Assembly: GCA_029953675.1 (NCBI GenBank)
Contig: JAMWBK010000010.1
Location: forward strand, 1,407,001-1,471,000
Length of the DNA stretch: 64,000 nucleotides
Reading direction: 5' to 3'
DNA from: Rhodosorus marinus
Lineage: Eukaryota > Rhodophyta > Stylonematophyceae > Stylonematales > Stylonemataceae
The notes under the pieces were generated by a model. That model saw only the letters and a list, made by a program, of their open reading frames with translations. It was not told the origin of the DNA and did no database searches. Position numbers and translations under genes: made by a program. Below, piece by piece: positions 47,169-59,743 of this stretch. How positions within the stretch are numbered: position 1 is the first letter of the stretch; each line of letters starts with the position of its first letter.

Positions 47169-50100
47169 TCAAATCGGGCCTTCGTATCCCGGGGGGGGGT
47201 AATGGTTGTGAACTCCCTCTCTGTGCGCTTGAGCCTGAGCAAGGTTGAAACGCGGCAAAACAAAATTAGTAAAACAAATTCGGGACACTGGCTTGGGCTT
47301 GGCATAGATCCTTGCGCGCGCACCGATAATTCTTCTGTTTGCGGGATAAGCTCTGGTTTTTGCGACTAGATTTGACCTGGAGGTGTGTCGGCTATTGCCC
47401 GGTAAAAGTCGTGCTGCATCCGAAAGCTTTTGAGCGCTGTCCCTAGCAGGCCCTGGCCGATTTACTGCCGGAGCGTTTTCTAGTCGACTCATCCGCCCCG
47501 TTGCATTATGTTGGTCAAGGTGCATCCCTACAGCTGGCTTCACTGAACGACGAACTTTTGCTGGAAATTCCACCGTCCCAGCTTGTGGAAAAGCGCGGAG
47601 TAGTCGCGGATCGTCTCGACCTGGTCCTTGCACTACCGGAGAGTTGTGTGGAACATTTCCCCGAACTTCGGAATGCAGGCTGCTAACTTGCCCACGAATC
47701 TCTCCATGCGATGATGGATAAAGCTCTCCTTCGAGCTTTCTCTTCTTGGGTTTTGCAGAACCTACGGGAAAGTGTGTATTATGCGTGGTTGACCCTGCCT
47801 TGGTCACTGCCTGACCGTTGGGCGAGCGGTTCATTCGCAAACTCGGACCGGCTCGGCTCAAAGTCGTGCGAACACCAGCATGGGCTGAATGACCGCTTGC
47901 TAGGTTTTCGCCTTGTTGGCGACGCTTGGGGGGTGGACCTTGACCATCTTGGACAAGCGGACTTCTCTGCCCTACGGCTCCGTCCACCTCCAAACTCAGA
48001 TCATTCCTCGCAAAACTTGGCGCACGAGTGATATCCTCGGCCATGGGAGCCTTTTGCGTTTGCCGAGCCTGCCCTCCTCGCTCGTCAGCAAACGTCTTCG
48101 AAAGGAAAAAGCCCGAGGCATCTGGACTTTTTCCCGCCGGGATCGAATGTTGGTCCTCTCGGCGGACAGTATCGAGCTGCTTCAACCTCTCCGAGGCCGT
48201 GTCACTTTCGCTCTCCAACTCTGCTCTGTATGCTTGACTGGGATTTCCTTCAAGGCTGGAACTAGGGTTGGCTTCCAAAGTCTCGCTAGCTCCCTTGCTC
48301 TCAGCCTGCCCCCCTCGTTTCGTCCTAGTAGAGTCTCGAGGATTTCTCGAGACTCCGGCTAGTCGGGAATCCTTCGCGTGGTTGGCTTCCGAATCTCGCG
48401 TGCGAAGTACACCTCCCCCATCTTCTGTATTCTTCTCGTCACGGTTTTGAACTGGCCGCTGGTCCTCACTGTGGCGGTTACCGTGCCCCTTGGTTGCATG
48501 CACCGATCCTACATCAGACTTATCATGTGGGTTCTCCAACCTGCCTATGAGTGGTTGGCCGCCTTTCCGCTCGTTTCTAGTTCCCTGGTTCTCGTCCAGA
48601 GTCTTGTTGTAAGCTCCAGACCTGGCGTATCCGGCTCGTTGGTTTCCAGCAGTGTTCTGTGAGTTGACAACGGCTTCGGGTCTCGACTGAGAATCCTTGC
48701 GGTGTTTCCCGGGTAGCTGCAATCGATGCTCACCGGGTTCGATGTTCACAGCACCTCGAACATCTGCTCCTTCCGGGGAAATCTTCCGTAGGGCAGCGGG
48801 CTCATCTGGACACGAGTTGAAAATAGAAGCAGTTGAGATCCCCTTCTCCACAGCATACCTCGGCAGAGGCTGGAAATTATCTCTGGCACGGAAGCTGAGC
48901 AAAGTATCAACGGACCTTTCCCTGACAAATTGGGCAGGGGGGCTGCTGCTTCGTGGTAAGAATTGGTCCTTTGTTCACTTTTCCATCTACCCCTGGCGTC
49001 CACTTGTGAAAGCAGTGAGTTTTCTTCACAGAACTGAATCATCCGCGACCAAGAAGGCGAGCTGCGTTGTAACAGCTTCGCGTCCCCAATCGTGATGAGG
49101 GAATACTTTGCCCTAAAAGATGAAGCGCAGGTCGTTAATCCCTAGGTTTAGGAAACGCACCCGAGACCTGTAGAATGACGGTCGAAGCCGCGAAACTCTT
49201 ACCGCGTAATAGCTACGTTCATTCTTCGCAAATCCTTGAGAAAACCGATGGAGCTAGTGTCATTGATTGAGCCACTTCGCACAGTGGATAGCAGCACAAT
49301 ATCTTTTTCTCGCCCCTGAATCCCGTCGATTGTGTTCACCTCAATCTTCATCGTTGAGAGCAATCGGTCACGACCTATAGTTTGATGAAGTTCCCGCACT
49401 TGAACCTTGTATGGTGAAAGTATGGCTATCTTGTCGGTGAAGTCTTCGTCACGAAACTTTGTGATCAAGTCTTTCAGAATTGAAACGCAAAGCGATTGCT
49501 CAAATCTGTTCTTCACAGATCCATTGTAACTCCTCTCCTCTTTCCCACAACCCGACGTATCCACAAAGGTTAAAGGCCCGAAACGATTGTTACATTTCGT
49601 ATGAAATACTTTGGTGTATTCCTACTGGTTCAGCACGCGAAGATATTTTCACACACTGTCAATGCTTTGCCTGATCTCCATACGCTAGCGCACAAAAAGA
49701 GTTGCCTGCTGTGTCGCACCTTTTGCCGAACATTCTCAGCGTCCATTAGCTTGCCTGCGTAAAACTCCTGCGAAGGAAACTTACTGATGAGCGGATGCAT
49801 CCTGTACTGCACCGCGAGCATGAGCTCGGAAGAACCCTTCTTCAAGGCACCATCGTTGAGGCGCTCAAAAAGGCTCTTCGAAAACACCTTGCGCACGGCC
49901 GGCACGTTCGAAAATACAGTAGCTGGGAGTTGGCGAGGGTCTCCGACCATGATACAATGGGGGGGCTTTCTTGGGCCCACTAAAGTTAGCGGAATAAGAA
50001 CCTCGGGTTCAACAGCTTGTGCAGCCTCGTCCAGAACCACACAATCAAAAACGCCACTTGACCTGCGCAGGAAGTCATGACCTGCGGAATTCAGGGTTGT

Positions 50101-53100
50101 AAACACAAGGGTCGCCGACGAAACAATATTATCAATTGCATCCCGCACGTTGACAGCAGAACGTTCACGCTGGGATTGCAGCTGAGTGTTCTGTTCACGT
50201 AGCTCTTTCAGGACGGCGTTCTTTTCTGCATGGAGTCTCGTAAGCTCCCGTGTCAGTCTCTCGTCCTGAGCGAGGAACTTTTCGGTCACGTTAGCCTCCG
50301 TGATGCGCCAGGCGTCTCTCTCCGCACTGGACTCAACATCGACAACAACCTCTGAACTCTCCCGTTGCCCTTCGCCATTTACTTGCGGGCCTTGTTCGCT
50401 AGTGGATGACTGCTTCCTCGACTTCCTCCAGTCGTTCCGCTTCTTGTCTGCTTCTGAAATTTGTGACTGCATGTGATCCAGTTCGCTCCTGACTCTATCC
50501 CGCGACGCAGTCAAGTCCTTGTCCGGTCGGCTATCCATCCCGTCCTGCCTGGAAAGCAAAAACGAAACCGATACTTTTTTGACGTCCTCGGACGTTGAAC
50601 CTCCACCAACCCTTACTAGGCTGGGGACGTAGAATCCATTCTCGGCTTCTGGGTGGGTGAGTCCTTTGCGCATCACCCTAACCAAGATTTCGTCTACAGC
50701 AGCATTCGATGGAGCACATACAAGCACGCGCATTTTCTTCCGACGCTCAGAAAACATGTGGTTCGACCCACCAACACTGTCTGCTAGAAGCACTGAGAGC
50801 AGAGATAGAACAGTTGTCGTTTTCCCAGTCCCAGGCGGCCCGTGGAGCAGGGTAAATCCGTTGGACGATGAGTTGCAGACGGTAGAAATCACAGCGGTCT
50901 TGACGGCGTCCAGCTGGGACTCGTTCAAAACCCTACCCGTAGCCAGGCTTCTACACATCTGCTGCATTGATCGCGGGATGGAGAAAAACTTTGAATCGAT
51001 GTCGTGGACTCCAAGCCTCTCCCTCGGGCTGAGAATGTTAGATGTAATCCTCGACCTGGCTTCGGAGACGTGCCAGATTGCCTCGTACTGTCGTTGGTAC
51101 GTAGCGAGCCCCTGAATAATTGCGACCTCTACCTTCAAGCCCGGAAATACGATGAGACCTTCCTTCTTCATCTGAACCAGGAAGTTCGTGGCAGCCCCGC
51201 TTCTAAAGTTGCCTGTATGCAAGACTAGCGCCAAGCCCTCCCAAGTAGCCTGCTCTTTCTTAATCCTCAGCAGAACAAGATCCCCAACGGCCGGCATCTC
51301 AGCTTCCTGTCCGGAGAGCATTGACTTTGTCTCGCTCAAGCTCGACGCAGGAGTCAGAGAGAACAAAAGCGACCGATCTTTGGTTTCTGGAGGATCCACG
51401 ACGCTCATTCTGACAAACGGATCATCCGTGGGCGAAGCACTCGCGTTCTTTTTCTTCTGCAAAAGCTCCATGTAGGCTTTGCTCAGGCCCGCCCTGATCT
51501 CTCCCAGCAGAAGAGGTTCCCAAAACATGGAATATTCGGCTGCCTTCGGGAATCGCTCTGGATAGCTCTCTCTTCTCTTAACTTCTTTAGATGCCAAGCC
51601 CAGCTCTTCATTCTGCAGATCAGACACTGACCACTGTAAAATTTGTCTACGGAAATCATCCAACGTACGCGTCTTTTCCCTCTTCACCTTTTGCTCAGCA
51701 GCAATTGCTTGGGCGTCGGGTTTCACGTTGTTGTCAAAGGTTCGGCGGAAGGCGATTTTGCCTGCTTCGTAGGCATTGTTCTGGTTCTCCAAATAGCTCC
51801 CTTCCATTGCCATCTTGCTGCCACGGTTATCCCTTATCCTCTGTCGCATCTCGAGCTTCATGCGTTCTATCTTCGTTGGGGGTCGCCTAGGATCTGCTGC
51901 ACCAACTCCAGTCCCGCTTCTTCCAACGATGCTGACGTGCATAGATGCAGCGCTCGGTGCCACTCCCGCTTTCGGTCCAACCCTCTCCGCGGTCTGCGGA
52001 AGCACTCTCTGCACGGCGTAGATTTTCTCTATCAAAGCAAACTGCTGAACGCTGATTCCATCGCCAAGCTCCATCACGAGATTCTGCGCTTCAGAGAAGC
52101 ATTCAGAATCTCCTGCGCCGTGAGTTTCATATAGTTCCGCCACTGTATTAGTCCATTCTCGTTGAACGGTTGGTAAACGGCCCCATCGAAGCAGGAGCTT
52201 GAACAAGATCGCGTGGAGTTCCTCGTTTTTCACAGGATCGAAAAGCGCCAGCTCCCACATCCTTCGCAGACCAAAAATTACCTTCGGTGCCACAAGTTGG
52301 AAACTGGAGAGCTCTTTTTGCTCCACCAATTCCTCCAAGATGCGCTCAATGCACGAAAACATGTCCTCTGTTGCCAGTGATTCACGCATTGCTAGCATCC
52401 AATCAGCATCGTGCTGAGCCGTAGATGAAATAAGAGGTATCCAATGGCAAATTGCTCGAATCATCAAGTGCGAATTACTGGTCGGAAGCAAGTTTGACTT
52501 TCGAATTGCCGACCCAACACTTCCCAAGAATGCTTCCCTATTTTCATCCTCGAACAGCCATTTCAATACGTCCGTATGGTCCTCGTCATGGTCCTTCTTT
52601 CGAAAGAGTGTTTTCACTAGCAAAAAGCTTTTCTGGCGCAAAGTGTTGTGAGAACAGAACAACACAGCGCCTAGATGCGGCGCTAGCACTTTCCTCAACT
52701 GTGGTCCTAGTTCTCTCATACGCAAGGAAATAGGAAGGCTTTGGTCAACCTTTGTCATGTAGAGCGAAAGTGACTCCTGTATCGAATTCAATCGTCCACG
52801 GGCGCGAATTTCTTCCTCTGTCGAAGTCACCAGATCTTTCGCATTCAGGAAGTGGACGCATTCCATGACTAAGAGGAATAATCTCATTTCGTCCACCAAA
52901 CTACGTCCGCTGAGACTTCCACGGTGGTGCAAGTTCGCAATGGAATCCCACAAGAAGCTATCCGATAAAAGCCTCCGCTCGGCACTTTCATCTGCACTCC
53001 GAAATGTTGGATCATCATCTCCAAGAAGGTATTCGCTACTAAGACCACTGCTCGTAATAAAAACATATTTTCGGGTTTTTAGCACCGGTGGATACCACCG

Positions 53101-55113
53101 AAATCACCTCCAGGATACAAGAAGAAACTACTGGTACTACTAGTTCCCACTTGCAGAATAGGAGAACATACCCTAGACTTCGCGGAAACGTTGACATACT
53201 ATTCACTGTTTCCAGCAGAACGGCTCTGCGGAAGACTCCAAGAGCCGCATCACTTTCCCCCTCACTACGCAGGATGGAAAGCAGTGTTCGTACCCAATCC
53301 ACACGACAGGACGGAATATCGGGCTTCAGGCAGTCATAACCTGAGGCTGCAACTTTCACCAAAAGCTTGCGAGCAGATACCGACTCTTTCCCGCCCAATG
53401 ATGCTGGATGTACGGTTACGAAGAAATCGTCAACAAAAAATTACTCTACACCCCCGCGATCGTGCCTGTCAAGTGGAAAGTCTACCTTGAGATGCGTACT
53501 CCGCCATATTACCGTAGAATAGACCCCCAGGGTCCGATATCTTGGAGAGCAAAGTCATTGCTGACTGGTACACTTCTCGAACCGTCTTGGTTTCAAACGC
53601 GATCAACGACTTCAAAATTGGCAGTACCAAGCTTGACAGGATCTCAAAGCCCCAGCTCAAGGTGTGAAACTTCTCATACCAGGACACAACAGTTGACATC
53701 ATCGTCTCTGGCGTAATTCCAACGGCTTCTATTAGCCAAAACTTGTATTCGAGTGTTGTGAGCACCTGGTTCAGAAGCTTGATAATGTTGCCCACAACCG
53801 CACTTATGCAAGCCAAGAAAAGCGGAATATATTGCGAGTCAGCTGAAGTCCATTGAAAATGGTGCAGCATGAAAAACTTGTCGAGTTGTAGTCTTCAAAA
53901 AAATCTCACCCGTTAAGTGGAGCCTCAAATAGCAAGCGCTCAACAAATCTTGGCTGCATAGTTAGAATATGTCCCAACGACTCCTCCATTTTGAACTGTG
54001 AGAAAAGGAACGCTAAGCCGTCCCAGAATTCCGGAGACGAAACACTTGCGATCCTGCTTTCAACAAAAAATGAAAGCTCTTAGCTCAACGGTGGCTGTTG
54101 AGACTCGTGTCCGAAAAACTCACCGTTCAAGAGGTGGATGTTGAGACCGGTCTTTCGCTACGCGGAACTCATCTAACTGAAAGACCACTTGCGAAAGAAA
54201 ACCGTCCATACTCTCTAGTTGGACTGGAGCGCTACTGAGAACTTCTCTCGCCCAGATTCGAGCTAATTCGTAGCGGGAAGATGCAACGGCCAGCATTCCT
54301 GCGCGCTCAAACGAGAATCGAACGAAGACACTACAGTCAGTTGGGGTACTCAGGCTCGAGGACAGCGATAATGCTCGTTAATCACCAATCGGTAGTACCC
54401 CATGTTCATCCGCAAGCTCTAATTGGGCACTTGCAGCTTCTATAATCGGGCCGTTTGAAAAGGATTCCTCAAATGCTTGCAAGAACTCGTCTGAGCAGCA
54501 CAGGTTGTAGTCTAGGAGCAACTCCAAGCTCGCATTTACTGCCTTCTTGTAGTGCAGGTCTCCCTTTGATCCCCGGTACTTCCATGCCAATTTGAATCGC
54601 CTCAAGTCGGCATTGTTCAAACGGCTGATCGCTGATGCAACCTGTTCGGGTCTTCCCGCTGTTGATTTCCATATGGCTTTTTCTTCTATATAGGACCTCG
54701 TGCATCGCTTGCATAGTCCAAGCTGTCTGCTAATTTCTTCCTTAAAGCTGTTCAGACGATAGTCCTGTTGCTGAATAATCATAATCATCGACCGCATAAC
54801 CCGGGGACTCGAGCACCACCACCCTGAGCCCTCGCCAGCGTTTCCATGCCTTGGAAGTCTATAAACAAACTGTGCAGCTGCCTCATAAAAGGACTCCGGG
54901 TCAGCTGCTTCAATTCTCCAAAGGTCTTCGGGAAGAGTCTGCACGTCCATTTTAAAGGGAAGACTCTGTAGATCCTGGACCTCGCACGTTGAATAAATAC
55001 CGCTATCTTCCGAAAGCTCTTCTACTCACAAGATTACCCTGAGCAGAAAAGCGAACACTGCAATACGAGTCGAGCTCACAAAGCCGCTCATCAGCAACCC
55101 TCAGTGGCTCCAT
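47169..55113 (-). CDS. SEN1: Sen1/senataxin-like superfamily 1 RNA/DNA helicase with long C-terminal tail
   Basis: The largest gene. Exons I can phase: 55113-55030, 54974 to about 54387, about 54330-54124, 54053-53910, 53802-53486, 53403-53151, 53047-49720, 49621-49203, 49112-48859 and 48805-47169. The join near 54330-54390 is not settled, and upstream coding before 55113 is possible. Sen1 unwinds R-loops and terminates RNA polymerase II transcription. The helicase has G-P-P-G-T-G-K-T-T (about 50825-50850), C-A-P-S-N-A-A-V-D-E, V-V-L-D-E-A-A-Q-A, V-G-D-P-R-Q-L-P-A-T, Q-Y-R-M-H-P, N-T-I-D-G-I-Q-G-R-E-K-D and N-V-A-I-T-R-A-K. A charged coiled-coil insert lies inside domain 1. The last 545 residues are low complexity, rich in Arg, Ser, Gly and Asn with basic patches (K-P-K-K-R-K). 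The N-terminal third is helical, as in Sen1. Confidence 0.9.
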
Positions 55114-56114
55114 CTTCAATATATTAGTTGACAATAAGCTGGACTCAAGTCCTGTTGAAAAATCCTCTTTGTCCTCGAGCTCACTCCCAACGGCTAGCCC
55201 GTACAAATCCTCCTGGCCCTGTTCATATTCACGCTAAACGCTTAGCGTATTTGATTTCTAGAAAGTCGTTTTCTAGCGCGTAAATGTCCTGTCTGGGGTA
55301 CCAGTGGCCAAGCAATACATCCTAGTTTGGCCAGAGAAAATCTTATCGTGGATGGGCTCGTTTTCCCGCGAAAATATCAACAACGGGGTGTAACATTGGT
55401 ACTCTTATTTGGCCAGATTAATTCTGCAGGGGCAGAACGAACCACTTTGCGAGTTGCTTAGCAGAGGGAACATTTGGACAAGCAGTTCATTTGGCCTGAA
55501 AAATATGAAAACAAAACACTTTATTCTAGAATTCACTTGTGACGTACACCACTAGCCAGAGGACGATGTAAGTCCGTTGATCATTTCTATGTGAAGCATG
55601 GAGGTTTCGGGCCGGGAGGCCTGTGAAAGAATGGACGGAGTCACGAGTTTTTCCTAGTTCGTATAGTGTTTGTTAGGGTCATGGACTGACTGAGATCCCG
55701 AGCGCCTTGAGTGTTGTATACGGGCCATCCGCCTGAAAGGGTGACCAGCAGTATGCGATGTTCTCGGTGGCCTCGGGGTCTTCAAGGTGCTGAGGGCTGT
55801 GATCAGTTGCGTCTTGAGCTTTGCTTGTTACGCTATGTTTGGTTATACTTGTACTGCTGATCCTTCATCCGTACGAAAGGATTGGAGAATAAAGACTTTC
55901 TTTGATTTCTTCAATGAGCTGGAAAACGGTGTTGAAGTTGCGCATCAGTTTACTTCCCCTGAGATAAGAAAGAGGTCTGCTTATTGCATTCATATGGAGC
56001 TAACTATTTCTGCAGTTGCATAGACTCTCCACGCCCTTCTTCTTGCGGATTATGGACAGCAAGAAGAAGGGCGTTGCCTGGAGATGTCCCGCGGTGTACG
56101 AGTCTTGAAAGGGG
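55114..56114. other. Intergenic region between Sen1-like and glyoxalase genes
   Basis: About 1 kb. Holds the helicase promoter (both genes are on the minus strand) and the hairpin at 56031-56074. An open stretch at 55237-55310 on the minus strand could be a further 5' exon of the helicase but has no proven splice. Confidence 0.5.
56031..56074. repeat. Perfect 16-bp hairpin just past the glyoxalase stop
   Basis: 56031-56046 (acgcccttcttcttgc) is the exact reverse complement of 56059-56074, with a 12-base loop. It starts 41 bases downstream of the minus-strand glyoxalase stop codon, so it would fold in that 3' UTR. Function unknown. Confidence 0.93.
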
Positions 56115-56830
56115 CTATTCATCCCTTATTTGTTCAACAAACTCAAGCGCATTGCTATCTATATCTCTGCAGAACACAGCTCGACGGCCGCTCTTGCTCA
56201 TCGTATAGACTACGCCATGACTTTCCAGTCGCTCGATCAGTGGATCAATGTTACTCACCTATCCAAAGGAGCAATAAGGTAGCAAAGTTGCGCTTCAGCA
56301 TCGTCCTGTAGTATTCACCTTTGAAAAAATCAGTAGTAGCTGGAAATTGCTGCTTACACCCATGGCGAGATGCTTGTCTCTACCTCCGTGGTCTGGTCTT
56401 CCCGTTTTCGGGTCAGGATTAGGTAACTCCATCAAGTGTATCTCTTGGGCTCCAGCCTGTACAAATGCTCCGCCAAAGGCAAGATTGGGTCTTCGCTCTG
56501 ACACGTCGATCATACCAAGAACTTCAGTGTAGAACTTGAGAGCCTTCTGGGTGTCCTCAACCAGCATCCCCGCATGGCTTATTCCCCAAAACTTCATTGG
56601 AGCAGTCGGGTTCTCCGCACATGATACTGGAAGAGATCGAGATCTGTTCACAGAGCTCTTCACGTAAGATAGGGAATACGAAACGCAGCAACTCGTTAAT
56701 CCATTGAAGCAGAATTACCAGAGACAAAAAAAAAACACGGAACAAGCTGCTGATTACACAGACGAGAAAGACTTACCTTTCTCCCCTGTTTCAATCGAAG
56801 ACCAGGTACAGAGCAAAATCCAGCCTCCAT
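56115..56830 (-). CDS. Glyoxalase/bleomycin-resistance fold (VOC) protein, probably plastid
   Basis: Three exons, 56830-56777, 56657-56358 and 56258-56115, all phase 0, give 165 residues. The VOC module starts near residue 41 with W-G-I-S-H-A-G-M-L-V, then A-L-K-F-Y-T-E-V-L-G-M, E-I-H-L-M-E-L-P-N-P-D and, in the second half, K-H-L-A-M-G-V, L-I-E-R-L-E and A-L-E-F-V-E-Q. The metal-binding set His/Glu/His/Glu is at family positions, so it is likely a metal-dependent lyase or dioxygenase, with lactoylglutathione lyase-like use unproven. The first exon M-E-A-G-F-C-S-V-P-G-L-R-L and the following Ser/Arg-rich stretch look like a transit peptide with an early Phe, as in the other plastid candidates here. 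Confidence 0.88.
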
Positions 56831-57414
56831 GAATACAGATTACAAACGATCTCTCAATCCTAAATCCAAGAGTCAGCCTCACGCATCCCCTCTTCAGGTC
56901 CCAAGTCCACAACTAGATTCGAAGCCTTTCGACGCAAATCTTTACGACAAAAGAGTAACTAAGCTTAGGAACGAGAGAGATGACGAGTTAATGATTGATT
57001 TTAATATTTCAACCATTCAAGAATTCACACGCGTTTCTATTCAGTCAATAAATTTATATTTGACTGAATAATCTCGTTGGGACTGTTTTACTGCAATGGA
57101 ATTATTATTCGCAGCGTTTATGCCGAAGAATTGGGGAGCTGGGCTTTTCGGGATCGCGCACTGGGCAGTGAAGTAACGTCGTTCATGCATCTACATGATC
57201 AGTATCTGTACATTTTCGAGGCGGCTCCTGCAAATTGTATGATTCTTGGAAATTTCTGTGCTGCCTTCGGTGCTCGGCGCCTTGTTGATGAGAAGGGTTA
57301 AAAGTCTTCGTTTTGGTGTTCTGGGCCTTTGGCCTGTCACGAGTGACCTAGTTCTACAAATATGCTTCACTTACAGAAGCAAACGCGGTCCATTCCATTG
57401 TGCTCGGATTCTAC
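56831..57414. other. Intergenic region between glyoxalase and lumenal TPR genes
   Basis: About 580 bases with the glyoxalase promoter and the 3' end of the TPR gene. AT-rich at 56990-57080. No coding feature supported. Confidence 0.6.
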
Positions 57415-58916
57415 TTAGCTAACTCTGCGAAACTTCAGAGAGAGGAATTGTTCTATATCAGTCACCAACTGTGGAGGCCATCTTCGGTTATCCCTGATCC
57501 AGTTGATGTCCCCATATCTGTTACGTCAAAAAAGTTTCAGTGCTGGTCAGTCAAATTAAGCAATCAGGCTATTTGCCAAAAGAGGATACGTACCTCGTAT
57601 CGAGTTGCATGGCACTGGCCCATTCAGATTCCGAGGCCCTGATGCTTCCATCCGTCCAATATGCAGCCGCTAAGGCCGCGTGCATGTCCGCAAAGCCGGG
57701 ATACTTCCGCACAAGGAACCGCATCATCGACGTCGACTGTGAAACAAAGATCTTCTGTTCAGTTCCGGCTCATCTGGACTGCCACTACTCATACGCCATC
57801 GAGTGGTCCTCGGACACAATCAAATTTTGGAGAGTTTCGTGACGGAGTCTAACCAGCAATACAAAGGCTTACCTTGTCATAGCTTCCCAACTGGTAGAGC
57901 GCTAGGGCTTCGTTCGCCCTTGCGAAGACATAGTTCTTGTTCATCTCTGCTGCTTTGTGGTAGAACTAGGATTTTCATGAATCGAAGGGAGGATTTTAGG
58001 ATTACGTTGGATCTGGGAGAATGTGCGGACTTGAGTACTACCTCAAAAGCCTTATCCCATTCACCTAGTCCGGCATGCGCATTTCCGCGATTGTTGTATG
58101 TAACTGCATCTTCAGCTCCGTATCGAGATATGCTCTTCGCGTTTGCCGTTTCATAGCATTCTAGAGCTTCTTTGAATCTCTTCTCTCCTTTCATACATTC
58201 CAATTACGTAAGAAAGGAGAATATCCAGGGAGCATATCCTTAAATCTCTTACCTTCTAGAGCCACACCCTTTCCAAGATAGGGATCTGGTTCATCTGGTG
58301 CGAGCTTGATTGCGACTTCAAAATCGCTGACCGCCGCTTCAAACTGCCCTTGAGATGTTCGGCAGTTCCCACGATTGCTGTAAGCGGCTGCATTGGTATT
58401 GTTAAGTTCAATAATTTTTGTCCAGATTTTCTCAGCCTGCCGCATCCCCAAAACCAGAAAAAAAATTCAGCCCGCAGGAGAGGGCTGATCTGGACTGCAA
58501 GACTGAATTCGTAGACATCTTACGTCAACATATCGCATTTCGTTAGTCAGACTAAACGCCTTGTCCTGAAGCTCGGTCACCTTCCTTAGTTCTGCCAGTG
58601 CTCGCTCCTTGTCTGCGGTCTGATGCTGGGCTGCTATCGCTTGGATAGGAAGGACGAGCCCTGCCAGCGCGAACACTGCCTATACGAGAAGCATCGATGA
58701 CGTAGAATTTCTTCTGAATCAGACGCACGCTGAAAGATGTGTGAAGTCGTGTTTTTTTTTTTCCAAGCTCAGAAGGAGTTCGTCGGGGGGCTATTTTGTA
58801 CGATATGGGGTACCTTCCTCGATCATACTTACCTCGCGCCTAGAAACTGCATCGCATACTCGCGCGCGTTCCCTTCTGAACCCTCCGCCATTCAATTTGA
58901 ATAGAAAGCCAGTCAT
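57415..58916 (-). CDS. TPR protein with bipartite thylakoid-lumen signal
   Basis: Seven exons, 58916-58833, 58679-58524, 58436-58253, 58187-58042, 57965-57873, 57736-57594 and 57517-57415, give 302 residues. The first exon (M-T-G-F-L-F-K-L-N-G-G-G-F...) is a basic plastid transit peptide. Across the splice, S-R-R-E-A-V-F-A-L-A-G-L-V-L-P followed by Q-A-I-A-A is a second signal: twin Arg, a hydrophobic core and an Ala-x-Ala cleavage site, as in Tat-dependent lumen proteins. The mature part has TPR repeats (A-A-A-Y-S-N-R-G-N, V-T-Y-N-N-R-G-N-A-H-A-G-L-G-E) and ends with R-R-W-P-P-Q-L-V-T-D-I-E-Q-F-L. Similar TPR proteins with a W-P-P end occur in cyanobacteria and plant plastids. The partner is unknown; an assembly role is inference. 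Confidence 0.88.
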
Positions 58917-59743
58917 CAATGCTAAACTTTCTGAAAAAAAAAACACACCACCTATCCTTTCCTCCTCCCAACGTGCCTTGGGCACTCCAGTCGGAACACT
59001 TATATGGATCGGGCACGTGCCGGCGGATCGCTCCAAACCATCCATCCAGTCATCGTAACGATGTTGTCTTACAGATGCAGGAACATTCAGTATGTTGCTG
59101 GAGCCGGTATCGAGCGAACGACCTGAACAGGATAATCACCCGAAAACCAGGAAATCTGAGGGAGGGTTCCCTCGTCTGCACGTTGTTTTCCAGTTCGAAA
59201 CCACGAATTTTGAGCTCTTTTATCTCTTAAGGAGCTGCTCGATTGTCCATGAGGAATATCGAATCCATCAGAAACCCTGTCAAACCTCCAGCCAGAGACT
59301 AGCTCCCATCGAATTGGACAGATGGACTTCCATTGGTTACTTGTTTTCAGTATTTGCGGGCTTAGAATCCTCCAACAATGAAATCCAAAGATTTCACGAC
59401 TTCCTGAAATATATACATTATACATAACAATAAAGATTGAATCAAGCCAATCCTCCCACGAGAAGAAAACTGCTGGACAGAATTTATCTCCCTCTACCCA
59501 TATTGACTAGATTCCGATCAAAAATAATCATTAATGATTGAATATAATTCAGTTGTTTCTATTTTTGTTTTATCGGGTGCGAGGAGAGATCCCCAAGTGT
59601 ACGATGGGGAAGTTGGTGGAATTGCTGAAGGTGGATGGATGTACAATACTCATGGATAGGGAGGGACGAAGGCGTTTCTGTTGTAAAAGGATTAGATAAG
59701 AGTTATATGGCCTATTAATTGAAACTAACAGATAATTTCAATC
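58917..59743. other. Divergent promoter region, lumenal TPR and MDR dehydrogenase
   Basis: About 830 bases between two genes pointing apart. AT-rich at 59500-59580. No exon supported. Confidence 0.6.

Noticed and set aside
47169-48902. 577-codon frame as a separate gene
   Set aside because: It starts only from TTG, lies directly downstream of the helicase exons and joins them in phase through a GT-AG intron, so I treat it as the helicase tail.
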